The notes beneath the pieces were generated by a model. It was not told the DNA's origin. It searched no databases and worked only from the letters and a program-made list of their open reading frames with translations. Shown one piece after another: positions 23,404 to 31,794 of a DNA stretch of 64,000 nt. Within the stretch, counting starts at the first letter, position 1; the number at the start of each line of letters is the position of its first letter. The stretch comes from Streptomyces umbrinus (GTDB lineage Bacteria > Actinomycetota > Actinomycetes > Streptomycetales > Streptomycetaceae): NCBI RefSeq assembly GCF_030817415.1, contig NZ_JAUSZI010000002.1, forward strand, positions 5,394,001 through 5,458,000, in the 5' to 3' direction. The translations under genes and the position numbers were made by a program.

Positions 23404-25773
23404 TCAGGAACGGGCAGTCCCCGTTCCCTTCTCCGCATCGAGCGCGTACACACACCGATCCTTGCTACACGCATACACCACCCCGTCCTTGACAACGGGC
23501 GCCCCAGTGATCTCCCCACCAGTGGCCAGCTTCCACCGCAACCGACCGTCATCGGCCTTCAGCGTGTAGAGCAGATGGTCGGTGGACCCGAAGTGGATCC
23601 GCCCGTCGGCAACGGCGGGCGCACCCACCACGTCACCCCCCGCCTGGAAGCGCCACTTCGGCGTACCGGTGACGGCGTCGAGCGTGTAGAGCCCCTTCCC
23701 GGACCCCACATGGACATGCCCCGCGGAGACAAGCACGGGATCGAGCGAGGACCGCGCCTCCGTGGCGATACGCCACCGATCGCGCCCGTCGGTCGCATCG
23801 AGCGCGTACACCGTGCCGAGGTAGTCGGCAAGATAGATCCCGCCGCCCGTGACAGCCGGCCCCGGCGCGAACGTCGGCGGGCTGAGGAAGACGGCAGGCG
23901 CCTCGAAGTGCCAGCGCACATGCCCACCGGCGACATCGATGGCGAGCACCCGCGTACCGGCGGACACGTACACGTATCCGTCGTCGGCCTGGGTGATCCG
24001 GACGGGCACGCCGCCGCAGGACGCCGCGTCCCCGATGGGGTACGACCAGCGCTCCTCCCCCGTACGGGCCTCCAGCGCGCGCAGCCGGGCGTCCTTCCAG
24101 ACATAGACCGTGCCGTCGTGGACGGCGGGTCCGGCCTCGGGCGACTCGAAGTCGGTCTGGGCGCCGGTGATCTCCCAGAGCTTCTGCCCGTTGGCGGCCT
24201 CCCAGGCCTGTACGCCACCGCCGCGCGTGCCGGTGACGACCGTGCCGCGGTCGGCCTTGAGGGAGTACACCCAGGCGTCGGTCGGCAGCCGCCACAGGTC
24301 GGTGCCCTCGCGGGCGTCCAAGGCGAAGAGGGTGGGGCCGTCGGAGGCGTGGACGCGGCCGCCGGCGACCGCCATCGACCAGGCGACGTCCCGGGTCTTG
24401 AAGCGGCGCCGCCCGGTGGCCACGTCCAGGGCGTGCACCTCGAAGGACGTGACGTAGACGAGGTCGCCGGCGACGGCGGGGGTGCCCCACACGTCGTTCG
24501 ACATGCGGAAGCGCCACGGCCGCCAGGAGGTGGCGGAGTCGCCGCCGGGGGCCGCCGCGGGCGCGGGCACCGGAACGGGCCCGGCGCCGGGGAGGTCGGC
24601 GCCGTTCACGCCGGGGCGCGGCCGGGACCAGGAGGCGGCGAGGCCGGCTTCGGGAGGAGGTGCCTTCACGGCGGCGGCGCGGGCGTCGGCGACCCGCGGG
24701 CCGGGGCCGATGGGCACCTGGGCGCCCGCGAGGCGTACGGGCCCGGTGTCGGGCGGGCCGCCGTGCCGGCCCGTACCGGCGCCGACCGGGACGGGCGGCG
24801 GGTCGTGGGGCGGCGGGGGCGGCACCACGGGGGCGCCGCGTCCGCCGCTGCGGCCGGAGGACGGCTTGGCCGCCGGGCGGCCACCGCGGCGCTGCTCGAT
24901 GAGGCCCACGGCCCGCTCGGGCAGCCACGCGGACGCCGTACCGCTGTCGTCGGAGCCGGAGCCGAAGAGGTGGGGTGCGAGCTGGGCCTGGAGGTCGGCC
25001 GGGTTGGGGCGGCCCGTCGCCTCCATCTGCATACAGGACTCGATGAGCGGGCGCAGCTCGTCCGGGAGGCCTTCGAGGTCCGGGCCCTCCCGCAGGAGCA
25101 TGAAGACGGTCTCGACGGGGTTCGCGCCGTGGAAGGGCGCGTGACCGGTGGCGGCGAAGACGAGCATCGAGCCGAGCGAGAAGACGTCGCTCGCGCCGGT
25201 CACGCTGCGGGAGTCCTTCGCCTGCTCGGGCGACATGTAGGCGGGGGTGCCGACGGCGACGTTGGTCATCGTCAGACGTGTGTTCGACACCCCGGAGGCG
25301 ATACCGAAGTCGATGACGCGCGGCCCGTCCTCCACGACGAGGACGTTCGAGGGCTTCAGGTCACGGTGGACCAGACCGGCCCCGTGGATGGACTGCAGGG
25401 CCTCCGCGACACCCGCCGCGAGCCAGCGGACCGCCTGGGCGGGCATCGGCCCGCACTCGGTCACTATCTCTTCGAGGGAGGGCGCGGGCACGTAGGCGGT
25501 GGCCAGCCACGGCACGGCGGCGCGCGCGTCGGCGTCGACCACGGCGGCCGTGTAGAAGCCGGAGACGGCACGGGCCGCCTCCACCTCGCGCGAGAAGCGG
25601 ACCCGGAACAGCTGGTCCTCGGCGAGCTCCGTCCTGACCGTCTTGATCGCCACCCGCCGGCCCGAGGCCGAGCGCGCGAGATAGACCAGCCCCATGCCGC
25701 CGGCTCCCAGCCGTCCCAGCACCTCGAACGGCCCGATCCGCCGCGGATCGTGCTGTGTCAGCTGATCCACCAC
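23404..25773 (-). CDS. Ser/Thr protein kinase with PQQ beta-propeller (AfsK-like)
   Basis: A 789-residue Hanks-type kinase. GAGGMG at 23-28 is the Gly loop, Lys44 the ATP-binding Lys, HRDLKPSN at 136-143 the catalytic loop, and DFG at 155-157 the metal site. A Pro/Gly-rich linker (about 290-420) joins it to a C-terminal run of PQQ-type repeats (for example LYALDATDGRDRWR-like blades) forming an eight-bladed propeller. No transmembrane segment is seen, as in AfsK of S. coelicolor, which phosphorylates the SARP protein AfsR. A SARP of that architecture lies at 1.9-4.9 kb, but nothing here proves the pair. It starts with GTG 25773. Confidence 0.9.
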   Translation of the reverse strand: MVDQLTQHDPRRIGPFEVLGRLGAGGMGLVYLARSASGRRVAIKTVRTELAEDQLFRVRFSREVEAARAVSGFYTAAVVDADARAAVPWLATAYVPAPSLEEIVTECGPMPAQAVRWLAAGVAEALQSIHGAGLVHRDLKPSNVLVVEDGPRVIDFGIASGVSNTRLTMTNVAVGTPAYMSPEQAKDSRSVTGASDVFSLGSMLVFAATGHAPFHGANPVETVFMLLREGPDLEGLPDELRPLIESCMQMEATGRPNPADLQAQLAPHLFGSGSDDSGTASAWLPERAVGLIEQRRGGRPAAKPSSGRSGGRGAPVVPPPPPHDPPPVPVGAGTGRHGGPPDTGPVRLAGAQVPIGPGPRVADARAAAVKAPPPEAGLAASWSRPRPGVNGADLPGAGPVPVPAPAAAPGGDSATSWRPWRFRMSNDVWGTPAVAGDLVYVTSFEVHALDVATGRRRFKTRDVAWSMAVAGGRVHASDGPTLFALDAREGTDLWRLPTDAWVYSLKADRGTVVTGTRGGGVQAWEAANGQKLWEITGAQTDFESPEAGPAVHDGTVYVWKDARLRALEARTGEERWSYPIGDAASCGGVPVRITQADDGYVYVSAGTRVLAIDVAGGHVRWHFEAPAVFLSPPTFAPGPAVTGGGIYLADYLGTVYALDATDGRDRWRIATEARSSLDPVLVSAGHVHVGSGKGLYTLDAVTGTPKWRFQAGGDVVGAPAVADGRIHFGSTDHLLYTLKADDGRLRWKLATGGEITGAPVVKDGVVYACSKDRCVYALDAEKGTGTARS

Positions 25774-26061
25774 TTGCCTGCCACCTCCCCGTACGCGGCC
25801 GCGCTTCCAGCCACCGCTCCAGCCGCAGCTTCAGCCACTGCGCAGCGTCTCACCACCGAACCGCTCCGGCGGCACGCACCCCGATTCTTCCTGGCCGCGG
25901 CTCCGGTTGCGAACCCGGGCCCGAATCGGGATGTCTTAGCGCGCCCTGGGACAAAAGGCCCGCGCTTGCCTTGCTTTTCAACGCCGCCCGGTGTTTTTCG
26001 ACGCCTTTCGCAGCTTTGCGCACGCCGTTCATACGCCCTTCAGTACTGAAGCACGCGAATT

Positions 26062-26886
26062 TCAAGTTTGCAGCAGGGCAAAGGACGCCCCCTGGTTGTC
26101 CGTGACGACGGCCACGCGCCCGTACGACGTGTCGAAAGGCGGCGCCTGGACCCGTCCGCCGAGCCGCACCACCGTCCCGAGCAGCGCCTCGCAGTCTTGC
26201 ACCCCGAAGTGAACGAGGAAGTGGGGCGGCATCTCCGCCGGGAAGGCCTCGGTGACGAGGACCCGGCCGAAGTCGCGGGTGGTGCCGGGGCCGAAGAGGG
26301 CGTCGTGGAAGAGACCGGAGTAGAAGGAGTCGGCGACTGCCGTGTCCCGGGCGTACAGCTCGACCCAGCTGAAGGAGCCGGGCCCGTGCCGTCTGCCGAA
26401 GCCGGGGAGCGTGCCGCCCTCCCAGAGCCCGAAGACCGCGCTCTCGGGGTCGGCGGCGAGCGCCATCGTGCCGTACGGGCCCACCGGCACCGGTGCCGTG
26501 ATCACCTGGCCGCCCGCCTCCCGGATCCGGTCGGCCAGGTCCTCGGCGTCCGGGGTGGCGAAGTACACCGTCCACACGGTGGGCATCCGCCCGTCCCGCT
26601 TCGGTACGAGGGCCGCCACGGGCCGGTCGTCGAGGTGCGCCCGTACGGAGCCCGCGTACGGGCTGGGGCCCGCGTAGGCCGCGGGGGCCGGGGACTCCAG
26701 GGAGCCCGGGGAGCCCGAGGAGCCCGGGGCGGGCCCGGTCGCCTCCTCCGTCTTGTCGAAGGGCTCGAAGGTCCACCCGAAGAGCTCGCCGTAGAAGCGC
26801 TTGCCCGCCTCGACGTCCGGAAGCTGGGCGTCGATCCAGCAGGGGACGCCCTCGGCGAAACCGGCAGATGCCTCAGATCCAGCCAT
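26062..26886 (-). CDS. VOC-family (glyoxalase/dioxygenase fold) two-domain protein
   Basis: A 274-residue protein with two vicinal-oxygen-chelate modules. The first begins GVPCWIDAQLPDVEAGKRFYGELFGWTFE, the second FSWVELYARDTAVADSFYSGLFHDALFG. Family members are metal-dependent lyases, dioxygenases or drug-binding proteins; the substrate is unknown. The linker between the first strands is rich in Gly, Ser and Pro (GPAPGSSGSPGSLESPAPAA), a local expansion. It stands alone on this strand. Confidence 0.85.
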   Translation of the reverse strand: MAGSEASAGFAEGVPCWIDAQLPDVEAGKRFYGELFGWTFEPFDKTEEATGPAPGSSGSPGSLESPAPAAYAGPSPYAGSVRAHLDDRPVAALVPKRDGRMPTVWTVYFATPDAEDLADRIREAGGQVITAPVPVGPYGTMALAADPESAVFGLWEGGTLPGFGRRHGPGSFSWVELYARDTAVADSFYSGLFHDALFGPGTTRDFGRVLVTEAFPAEMPPHFLVHFGVQDCEALLGTVVRLGGRVQAPPFDTSYGRVAVVTDNQGASFALLQT

Positions 26887-27021
26887 GCGGCCAAGCTAAC
26901 GGCCTTTCACGCATCCCGCAGGGCGGGCGGCACCCCTCCTCCAGACCCTCTCCGAGGGCCCGCGCACCCCATTTGCAGTCGGCCGAATCGCGCTCCGATC
27001 ACCCCTCGGTAAGCTGACGGC

Positions 27022-27669
27022 ATGACAGGACAAGTGCGTACCGTCGACGGCCGTGTGGCCGGTCGGCGCGGGCAGGCGACGCGGCAGAAGCTGCTCGACT
27101 GCCTCAGCGAGATGCTCAGCTCCTCGCCCTACCGCGACGTCAAAGTCATCGACGTCGCGCGGAAGGCAGGCACTTCACCGGCGACCTTCTATCAGTACTT
27201 CCCGGACGTCGAGGGCGCCGTCCTGGAGATTGCAGAGCAAATGGCGGCGGAGGGCGCCGGGTTGACCGAACTCCTCGAAGGGCGCTCCTGGGTCGGCAAG
27301 GCCGGCTGGCAGACCGCACAGGAACTCGTCGACGGCTTCCTGGAGTTCTGGCGCAAAAACGACGCCATCCTCCGAGTCGTCGACCTGGGCGCCGCCGAGG
27401 GCGACAAACGCTTCTACAAGATCCGTATGAAGATCCTGAACTCCGTGAACAACTCCCTCACGGACACGGTCAAGGAGCTTCAGGCGAAGGGCAAGGTCGA
27501 CAAGGACGTCAGCCCGGCAGCGATGGCGGGTTCCCTCGTCGCGATGCTCGCGGCGGTGGCCTCGCACCAGAAGGGCTTCCAGTCCTGGGGCGTGAAGCAG
27601 GCCGAACTGAAGCCGAACCTCGCCCTGTTGGTGCATCTGGGTGTGACCGGCAAGAAGCCGACCAAGTAG
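27022..27669 (+). CDS. TetR-family transcriptional regulator
   Basis: A 215-residue repressor-type protein. The HTH lies at about residues 15-62 (RQKLLDCLSEMLSSSPYRDVKVIDVARKAGTSPATFYQYFPDVEGAV). The ligand domain is helical with FRLx-poor, Lys-rich segments (NSLTDTVKELQAKGKVDKDVSPAAMAGSLVAMLAAVASHQKGF), a type common in actinobacterial acyl-CoA regulators. It is the only TetR gene in the window and stands at the centre of the catabolic genes, which makes it the first candidate to bind the CTGACG palindromes. Only one half-site (CTGACGG, 27014-27020) precedes its own ATG. Confidence 0.88.
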   Translation: MTGQVRTVDGRVAGRRGQATRQKLLDCLSEMLSSSPYRDVKVIDVARKAGTSPATFYQYFPDVEGAVLEIAEQMAAEGAGLTELLEGRSWVGKAGWQTAQELVDGFLEFWRKNDAILRVVDLGAAEGDKRFYKIRMKILNSVNNSLTDTVKELQAKGKVDKDVSPAAMAGSLVAMLAAVASHQKGFQSWGVKQAELKPNLALLVHLGVTGKKPTK

Positions 27670-27734
27670 TCCGCCGCACCCCGCGCCGGACGCCGGGTCT
27701 TTCCAGGCACAAGTCCTGTCACGCAGGCGGCAGT

Positions 27735-28292
27735 TCACTCAGGTGGGCTGCCGCCTGTCGCGCTCCCGGAACTCCCGGAACTCCCGGAACTCCCGGGTTC
27801 CTCCCGCCGGACGATCCGGAACAGCCGGATCTCCCGCTCCACCCGCGCCTGGTACGTCGCGTACGGCGGCCAGAACTCCAGCAGCGCCTTCCAGACCGTG
27901 TCCCGCTCCTCGCCCCGCAGAAGATGCGCGGTGACCGGGATGTCCCTGCCCTTCCAGCTGACCTCCGCGTCAGGATGGGCGAGGAGGTTGGCGGTCCAGG
28001 CCGGATGGTCCGTACGCCCGAAGTTGGACCCGATCAGAATCCAGCTCGTGCCTTCCCTCCCCTTCCCTCCTTCCGGCATGCAGGCCAGCGGCGTACGCCT
28101 GGTCAGTCCGCTCTTCGCGCCGCGTGCGGTGAGGATGACGCCGGGCAGCATCTGGGCGCTGAGCAGGACCTTTCCGCGGGTGAGCCGGTGGACGGCACGG
28201 TCCATCGCGGGAATGAGATGGGGCGCGACCTTCGCGAAACCACGGGTCGAGGACACCCTCTGCACGATCCGAACTCCTACTCCGGCGCCCAT
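27735..28292 (-). CDS. F420-dependent nitroreductase family protein (Ddn-like)
   Basis: A 185-residue split-beta-barrel protein of the deazaflavin-dependent nitroreductase family. The pattern VILTARGAKSGLTRRTPLACMPEGG...TSWILIGSNFGRTDHPAWTANLLAHPDAEVSWKGRDIPVTAHLL contains the G-x-K-S-G-x-x-R-x-x-P-L and H-P-A-W-x-x-N-L cores. It reduces activated double bonds or quinones with F420H2. The C-terminus ends in GSSGSSGSSGSATGG, coded by a 9-bp tandem repeat. It overlaps the acyl-CoA dehydrogenase stop by one base (TGATG), so it is the second gene of that operon. Confidence 0.85.
   Translation of the reverse strand: MGAGVGVRIVQRVSSTRGFAKVAPHLIPAMDRAVHRLTRGKVLLSAQMLPGVILTARGAKSGLTRRTPLACMPEGGKGREGTSWILIGSNFGRTDHPAWTANLLAHPDAEVSWKGRDIPVTAHLLRGEERDTVWKALLEFWPPYATYQARVEREIRLFRIVRREEPGSSGSSGSSGSATGGSPPE
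27768..27797. repeat. 9-bp tandem repeat at a gene 3' end
   Basis: Three to four units of GGAACTCCC coding in reverse for Gly-Ser-Ser. The tract extends the Ddn-like protein and looks like recent slippage. Confidence 0.7.
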
Positions 28293-29521
28293 CAGACCGC
28301 CACCTCCCCGCCGCCGAACAGCCGGGCCGCGTCCGCCGCGTGCTCCCGCAGCCGGTGCACCGGCCCGAAGAGCAGCTCGTCGCCGGCCGCCCGCTTGAAG
28401 TACAGATGCGCCTCGTGCTCCCAGGTGAACCCGATGCCGCCGTGCAGCTGCACGGCCTCGGAGGAGGTGATCCGCAGCGCCTCCAGTGCCTGGGCCAGCG
28501 CGAGCCCGCCCACCCGTTCCTCCCCGACGGCCGTCGCCCAGGCCGCGTAGTACGCCGCCGAACGTGCCGCCTGCACCTGTACGTACAGATCGGCGAGCCG
28601 GTGCTTCACGGCCTGGAAGGACCCGATCGCGCGCCCGAACTGCTCACGCTGCTTGACGTATTCGACGGTCCGCTCCAGTACGCGGTCGGCGGCACCGAGG
28701 GCCTCCACGGCAAGGACGGCGGCGGCCGAGTCACCGACCGCGGCGAGCGCCCCGGCAACGTCCGAGGGCTCGCCTTCCTCGCCCAGCAACTCGGCCTCCA
28801 CGTCCCGCAGTTGGATCCGCGCCTGCGACCGCGTCTCGTCGAGGGAGGTAAGCCGCACACGGGTCACCCCGGCACTCCCGGAACCGTCCCGGCCGAGAGA
28901 GCCCTGCACGAGAGGGTCCCGTACAAGAAAGAGGAGAGTCCGAGAGCGGGCGAAGCCTCCGGTGTGCGCGGACACGAGCAGCAGGCCCGCACTGTGCCCG
29001 TCGAGCACCTGGTCGGCCTGCCCGTACAGCCGCCATCCGCCGTCGGTCTGCCGCGCCTGTACGCCTCCCGCGCGGCCGCCGCCCGCCCAGTCTCCGCGGT
29101 TGTCGCCGGTCAGCCCGAGGGCTGTGGTCAGGCTCGCGCCCGGCACCGCGAGGGCGGCGGTGAGTTCGCCGGAGGAGATACGGGGCAGCAGTGCGGCCCG
29201 CTGCCGCTCGCTCCCCAGGGCCAGCAGCAGAGGCGCGCTGAGCACGGCCGTGGCGAGAAGCGGCGAGGGGGCAAGGCTCCGCCCCAACTCCTCACTGGCA
29301 AGGGCGAGTTCGGTGACGGAGCAGCCGACTCCTCCGTACGCCTCGGGCAACGCGAGCCCGGGCAGCCCGAGTTGCTGGGCCAGGGTTTCCCAGAGCGCGG
29401 GGTCGTACCCGCCCTCGCTCTGCACGGCGGTCCTGACCTCCTCCGGGCCACAGCGTTTGAGGAGGAGCTCACGGAGGGTGCGGCGGATCTCTTCCTGCTC
29501 CGCGGTGAAGGTGGCGTCCAT
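28292..29521 (-). CDS. acyl-CoA dehydrogenase
   Basis: About 409 residues from ATG 29521 (MDATFTAEQEEIRRTLREL), preceded by GAAGGAG. The family pattern is clear: EAYGGVGCSVTELALASEELGRSLAPSPLLA, FQAVKHRLADLYVQVQAARSAAYYAA and LHGGIGFTWEHEAHLYFKRA. The insert QTDGGWRLYGQADQVLDG is the FAD beta-domain. Members remove two hydrogens from an acyl-CoA at C2-C3. A longer frame from 29647 would run through the palindrome at 29543-29557 and is rejected. The gene is divergent from a thiolase-like gene. Confidence 0.88.
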   Translation of the reverse strand: MDATFTAEQEEIRRTLRELLLKRCGPEEVRTAVQSEGGYDPALWETLAQQLGLPGLALPEAYGGVGCSVTELALASEELGRSLAPSPLLATAVLSAPLLLALGSERQRAALLPRISSGELTAALAVPGASLTTALGLTGDNRGDWAGGGRAGGVQARQTDGGWRLYGQADQVLDGHSAGLLLVSAHTGGFARSRTLLFLVRDPLVQGSLGRDGSGSAGVTRVRLTSLDETRSQARIQLRDVEAELLGEEGEPSDVAGALAAVGDSAAAVLAVEALGAADRVLERTVEYVKQREQFGRAIGSFQAVKHRLADLYVQVQAARSAAYYAAWATAVGEERVGGLALAQALEALRITSSEAVQLHGGIGFTWEHEAHLYFKRAAGDELLFGPVHRLREHAADAARLFGGGEVAV

Positions 29522-29542
29522 GGGCAGCACACTCCTTCGCAT

Positions 29543-29557
29543 CTGACGGCGCGTCAT
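29543..29557. promoter_or_regulatory. CTGACG palindrome, regulon site 4
   Basis: CTGACGGCGCGTCAT, 22 bp upstream of the acyl-CoA dehydrogenase ATG; one mismatch in the last base. Confidence 0.7.
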
Positions 29558-29626
29558 GTTAGAGCGGCGACGGCCAGATGCACAGAGGCGTGACACCCTG
29601 TTGCACCCTGCCGGAGCCCATCGAAT

Positions 29627-29641
29627 CTGATGTACCGTCAG
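29627..29641. promoter_or_regulatory. CTGACG palindrome, regulon site 5
   Basis: CTGATGTACCGTCAG within the longer AATCTGA...TCAGATT symmetry (29625-29644). It ends 4 bp before the thiolase-like ATG, so bound protein would cover the start site; no ribosome-binding sequence fits between them. Confidence 0.75.
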
Positions 29642-29645
29642 ATTC

Positions 29646-30818
29646 ATGACTCAGCGGAAGGTGGCGGTCGTCGGCGTGTCCCTCTCCGACTGCGGCCGGG
29701 TGGACGAGGCGACGCCGTACGCGCTCCATGCCCAGGCCGCCCGCCGGGCCCTGGCCGACTCGGGCCTGGACCGCACGGTGATCGACGGCTTCGCCTCGGC
29801 GGGCCTCGGCACGCTGGCGCCGGTCGAGGTGGCCGAGTATCTCGGCCTGCGGCCCACCTGGGTCGACTCCACCTCCGTCGGCGGCTCCACCTGGGAGGTC
29901 ATGGCGGCCCACGCGGCGGACGCGATCGCCGCCGGGCACGCCAACGCGGTCCTGCTGGTGTACGGGTCCACGGCCCGCGCGGACATCAAGGCGGGCCGCC
30001 GCACGGGCAACCTGTCGTTCGGCGCGCGCGGTCCACTGCAGTTCGAGGTCCCGTACGGCCACACACTGATCGCCAAGTACGCGATGGCCGCGCGCCGCCA
30101 CATGCACGAACACGGCACGACGCTGGAGCAGTTGGCATCGGTGGCGGTCCAGGCGCGGGCCAACGCCGCGCTGAATCCCGACGCGATGTTCCGCGACCCG
30201 ATCACGGTCAACGACGTCCTGTCGGGCCCGATGATCGCGGACCCCTTCACCAAGCTGCACTGCTGCATACGCTCCGACGGCGGGGCGGCGGTCCTGCTCG
30301 CGGCCGAGGAGTACGTCCAGGACTGCCGTACGACTCCCGTCCGGATCCTCGGCACCGGGGAGCACGTCTCCCACACGACGATGTCGGAGTGGCCCGACTT
30401 CACGGTGTCACCGGCTGCGGTGAGCGGCCGAACCGCCTTCCGGCGGGCGGGGGTTGCTCCGCAGGACATCGACTTCGCCGAGATCTACGACGCCTTCACC
30501 TACATGACCCTGGTGACGCTGGAGGACCTCGGCTTCTGCGAGAAGGGCGAGGGGGGTCGGTTCGTGGAGAAGGGCCGCCTGAAGGTCGCCGGCGGCGACT
30601 TCCCGGTCAACACGGACGGGGGTGGCCTGTCGGCCCAACATCCCGGCATGCGGGGCCTGTTCCTCCTCGTGGAGGCGGTCCGCCAACTCCGCGGCGAGGC
30701 GGGCGCCCGCCAGGTCCACCGCCCCGACGGCCACCTCCCAGAACTGGCCGTCGCCTCAGGAACGGGCGGCTGGTTCTGCTCGTCGGGGACGGTGGTACTT
30801 GGACGGGGCATGTCGTGA
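29646..30818 (+). CDS. thiolase-like protein without the Cys nucleophile
   Basis: A 390-residue thiolase-fold protein of the SCP-x/lipid-transfer type. KVAVVGVSLSDCGRVDEATPYALHAQAARRAL begins it. The nucleophile loop reads TSVGGSTWEVMAAHAADAIAAG, with no Cys where the paralogue at 20035-21189 has Cys89. Later blocks are DIDFAEIYDAFTYMTLVTLEDLGFCEKGEGG and FPVNTDGGGLSAQHPGMRG. Loss of the Cys argues against thiolysis and fits an aldolase or structural role. The ATG comes 4 bp after an operator, so the mRNA may be leaderless. Confidence 0.85.
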   Translation: MTQRKVAVVGVSLSDCGRVDEATPYALHAQAARRALADSGLDRTVIDGFASAGLGTLAPVEVAEYLGLRPTWVDSTSVGGSTWEVMAAHAADAIAAGHANAVLLVYGSTARADIKAGRRTGNLSFGARGPLQFEVPYGHTLIAKYAMAARRHMHEHGTTLEQLASVAVQARANAALNPDAMFRDPITVNDVLSGPMIADPFTKLHCCIRSDGGAAVLLAAEEYVQDCRTTPVRILGTGEHVSHTTMSEWPDFTVSPAAVSGRTAFRRAGVAPQDIDFAEIYDAFTYMTLVTLEDLGFCEKGEGGRFVEKGRLKVAGGDFPVNTDGGGLSAQHPGMRGLFLLVEAVRQLRGEAGARQVHRPDGHLPELAVASGTGGWFCSSGTVVLGRGMS

Positions 30819-30842
30819 GTCTGCGGGTGGTGGGGGCTGGTC

Positions 30843-31018
30843 GCGCAGTTCCCCGCGCCCCTCAAAAGACAAAAGCCTGGGGCGCAGCCCCGCTTTTAGG
30901 GGCGCGGGGAACTGCGCGCTCAGCCCAAACGAACCCGCACCCAACACACCACACCGCCCCCACCCACCCAGGGGCGCGGGGAACTGCGCAGTCTTTCAGG
31001 GGCGCGGGGAACTGCGCG
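30843..31018. repeat. cluster of four GCGCGGGGAACTGCGC repeats
   Basis: One copy in the reverse sense (30843-30862) and three in the forward sense (about 30898-30917, 30970-30989, 30998-31017). The first two form a hairpin with CAAAAG/CTTTTA near its tip. They lie between converging genes and probably act as a terminator region. Confidence 0.85.
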
Positions 31019-31061
31019 ACCAGCCCCCGCCCACCCGCACCCGACAACCACCCCAGCCCTA

Positions 31062-31673
31062 CTACTCCCCCTGAGGAAGATGGCCTTTGGCCTCCTCATA
31101 CGTGCCGGCACCAGCCACCCCCTCCGGCCCATAAACCAGGCTCACAACCCCCGTCTGAAACGTCTGCGAAGAAATCAGCTTCAGCGGAATCGAGGAGTCG
31201 CCCTCCTCGAACAACCGCATCCCCTTCCGCACGGCAATCGGATGCACCAGCAGATGCAGCTCGTCCAACAGCCCCGCGCCCAGCAACTGCCGTACGACGG
31301 AGACGGAACCGCTGAGGGCGATGTCCCCGCCCTCCTCGTTCTTCAGCGCGGTGACGGTCTCCACGAGGTCACCCTCCAACTGCTCGGAGTTCCGCCAGCT
31401 GAACGCGAGCTTCTGCCTGGAGGCGACGATCTTCCGCACGTCACCGAGCTGCTTCGCGAACCCGGCGTCCTCACCGCCGGCGGCCTCCCGCTCGGGCCAC
31501 GCCCCGGCGAAGCTGTCGTAGGTCGTGCGGCCGAACAGCATGGTGTCGGCCGTACCGAAGGTCGCACCGACGGCCGCGCCCATCTCGTCGTTGAAGTACG
31601 GGAAGTGCCACTGGTCGGGCGCCTCGACGACGCCGTCGAGCGAGATGAACAGTCCGGCGGTGATCTTCCTCAT
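31062..31673 (-). CDS. dihydrofolate reductase family (RibD C-terminal) protein
   Basis: A 203-residue RibD_C-fold protein: MRKITAGLFISLDGVVEAPDQWHFPYFNDEM, TADTMLFGRTTYDSFAGAWPERE, then EGGDIALSGSVSVVRQLLGAGLLDELHLLVHPIAVRKGMRLFEEGD. This group reduces NADPH-dependent pteridine-like substrates but is mostly uncharacterised; it is not the housekeeping DHFR. The ATG follows CTGGAGGAACCTC. It is a single gene with a repeat cluster past its stop. Confidence 0.88.
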   Translation of the reverse strand: MRKITAGLFISLDGVVEAPDQWHFPYFNDEMGAAVGATFGTADTMLFGRTTYDSFAGAWPEREAAGGEDAGFAKQLGDVRKIVASRQKLAFSWRNSEQLEGDLVETVTALKNEEGGDIALSGSVSVVRQLLGAGLLDELHLLVHPIAVRKGMRLFEEGDSSIPLKLISSQTFQTGVVSLVYGPEGVAGAGTYEEAKGHLPQGE

Positions 31674-31794
31674 GAGGTTCCTCCAGGTTCCGGCAGAGCT
31701 GGTCGGTCAACTCTGCGTCGTCTCTGTGTCGTCGGGACAGACGGCGAGGACGGGAGAAACTAATCGGCGAAACCCTCGACTCGCGATCCGAGGC

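Noticed and set aside
24482..25144. Plus-strand frame inside the kinase gene
   Set aside because: It covers the Pro/Gly-rich linker on the opposite strand and has only low-complexity sequence.
27014..27028. CTGACGGCATGACAG before the TetR gene as a full operator
   Set aside because: The right half is GACAG rather than GTCAG, so symmetry is lost. Only a half-site remains and it overlaps the start codon.
29521..29647. Upstream extension of the acyl-CoA dehydrogenase (MNLTVHQIRWAP...)
   Set aside because: It would place two operators inside the coding region; ATG 29521 has a clear GAAGGAG ribosome site and the family N-terminus.
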